Under the pieces are notes generated by a model, which made no database searches, had not been told where the DNA came from, and saw nothing but the letters and a program-made list of their open reading frames with translations. This document shows, one piece after another, positions 7,490 through 8,267 of a stretch of DNA of 8,267 nt. The first letter of the stretch is position 1, and the number at the start of each line of letters is the position of its first letter. The stretch lies in contig CAMJRV010000088.1 in the NCBI GenBank assembly GCA_946408315.1, positions 1 to 8,267 of the forward strand, in the 5' to 3' direction. Origin of the DNA: an uncultured Bacillota bacterium. Lineage in GTDB: Bacteria > Bacillota > Clostridia > Peptostreptococcales > Anaerovoracaceae. Position numbers and translations under genes: made by a program.

Positions 7490-8167
7490 ATGGACAAGCA
7501 GATAAAAGCGACAGGCATCAGAAAGATCATTGCGGAGAGAATGAGCGAAAGCTGGCATGTATCTCCAAGAGTTGTTTATACTTTGAGCGTGGATATGTCA
7601 AAGGCGCTGGAATTCATAGAAACACTGAATAAAGACAGTGAGGATAAGGCCCTTAAAGTTTCGATGAATCACATCCTGATGAAATTATGTGCGGAAGCGA
7701 TGAAAGAGTACGAATATGTCAATTCAAGCTTTGAGGGAGATACGATTACGATCCACGACCAGATCAATATCGGATTGGCAGTAGCTGTGGACAATGGGCT
7801 TATCGTTCCCAATATCAAGGATGTAGGAAATAAAGATATCAATGAGATTGCAAAAGAAACAAACGACGCGGTTAGCAGAACGAGAAAAAATCGGATCACG
7901 ATGGACGATATCACCGGCGGGACCTTTACGATAACGAATTTGGGAATGATGGGAATCGAAAGCTTCTCCCCGATCATCAATCAGCCGGAAGTTGCAATTC
8001 TCGGAGTCAATAAAATCGTAAATACACCTGTGTGCTTAGACGGAGAAATCGTAGTCAGACCTATGATGAATCTCAATTTTGTGGCTGATCACAGGGTGAT
8101 CGACGGAGCTTATGCGGCGAAATATATCAGCCGGGTGAAAGAGTTGCTGGAGACGATAGAGGCATAA
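7490..8167 (+). CDS. E2 acyltransferase catalytic domain lacking lipoyl and subunit-binding domains
   Basis: This transfers the acyl group from dihydrolipoamide to CoA. The 225-residue protein is just the 2-oxoacid dehydrogenase acyltransferase core. It opens with ATGIRKIIAERM, the sequence that normally follows the linker after the peripheral subunit-binding domain. It contains the ITNLGMMGIESFSPIIN region and ends with the active-site motif DHRVIDG, with catalytic H201 and D205. A usual E2 is 370-550 residues and carries one or more lipoyl domains plus a subunit-binding domain; neither is here. The long purine-rich ribosome binding site (7471-7485) lies 4 nt before the ATG, and the protein begins abruptly at the core, so this short start looks genuine. 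In-frame upstream sequence overlaps the mutase gene and is not coding. It probably works with the lipoyl protein at 5249-5512. Confidence 0.93.
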   Translation: MDKQIKATGIRKIIAERMSESWHVSPRVVYTLSVDMSKALEFIETLNKDSEDKALKVSMNHILMKLCAEAMKEYEYVNSSFEGDTITIHDQINIGLAVAVDNGLIVPNIKDVGNKDINEIAKETNDAVSRTRKNRITMDDITGGTFTITNLGMMGIESFSPIINQPEVAILGVNKIVNTPVCLDGEIVVRPMMNLNFVADHRVIDGAYAAKYISRVKELLETIEA

Positions 8168-8198
8168 AGGCGGATAGGCTTGTGTTTAGGAGGTTCGT

Positions 8199-8267
8199 AT
8201 GAAGAAATTAAGAAAGATGACGCTGAACATTAACGGCGCCGATCGAATGTTTATCTGTGACCCGGAA
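8199..8267 (+). CDS. Probable [2Fe-2S] molybdenum hydroxylase subunit or N-terminus (partial)
   Basis: Only the first 23 codons are present; the gene runs off the window. The peptide MKKLRKMTLNINGADRMFIC followed by DPE matches the first beta strands of the plant-type ferredoxin domain that opens xanthine dehydrogenase/aldehyde oxidoreductase family proteins, where a pattern like xLxING-x-R-x-x-x-xDPE precedes the cluster cysteines. Those cysteines would lie beyond the window end, so the call rests on pattern memory alone. AGGAGG (8188-8193) is 5 nt upstream, and the gene follows E2 after 31 nt, so it is probably in the same transcript. It could be a separate small iron-sulfur subunit or the start of a single-chain Mop-type enzyme. 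Confidence 0.55.
   Translation, partial: MKKLRKMTLNINGADRMFICDPE

Overview
This window is a single, tightly packed, plus-strand operon that looks like Bacillota, most likely an anaerobic or gut Clostridia/Lachnospiraceae-type bacterium. The reasons are strong AGGAGG-type ribosome binding sites before most genes, a near-consensus sigma-A promoter, an estimated G+C near 48-50%, free use of AGA and ATA codons, and gene families typical of amino acid or heterocycle fermenters. The assignment is inferred from style and content; no taxonomic marker is present.

Layout: positions 1-175 are a control region with a tandem 11-bp repeat (16-37) and a promoter (TTGACA, 17-nt spacer, TATTAT; 74-102). Then follow dihydrolipoamide dehydrogenase (E3, 176-1573), a HyuA-like ASKHA-fold protein (1620-3221), TPP-dependent 2-oxoacid/acetoin dehydrogenase E1 alpha (3264-4247) and E1 beta (4244-5215, overlapping by 4 nt), and a free-standing lipoyl domain (5249-5512). 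After these come a 176-nt spacer with a long perfect hairpin, a cobalamin-dependent carbon-skeleton mutase resembling 2-methyleneglutarate mutase (5689-7470), an E2 acyltransferase catalytic domain without lipoyl or subunit-binding domains (7490-8167), and the first 23 codons of a protein that looks like the [2Fe-2S] N-terminus of a molybdenum hydroxylase (8199 to the window end).

Taken together, the genes encode a complete lipoate-dependent dehydrogenase complex (E1 alpha/beta, split E2, E3) that makes an acyl-CoA. They are interleaved with an adenosylcobalamin-type mutase, a possible ASKHA reactivase for it, and probably a molybdenum hydroxylase. The natural reading is a catabolic operon in which the mutase rearranges a carbon skeleton and the Aco-like complex cleaves a keto intermediate oxidatively. 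The substrate cannot be read from the sequence. The mutase and molybdenum hydroxylase echo the nicotinate fermentation of Eubacterium barkeri, but the dehydrogenase complex is not part of that pathway as I know it, so this may be an undescribed degradation route.
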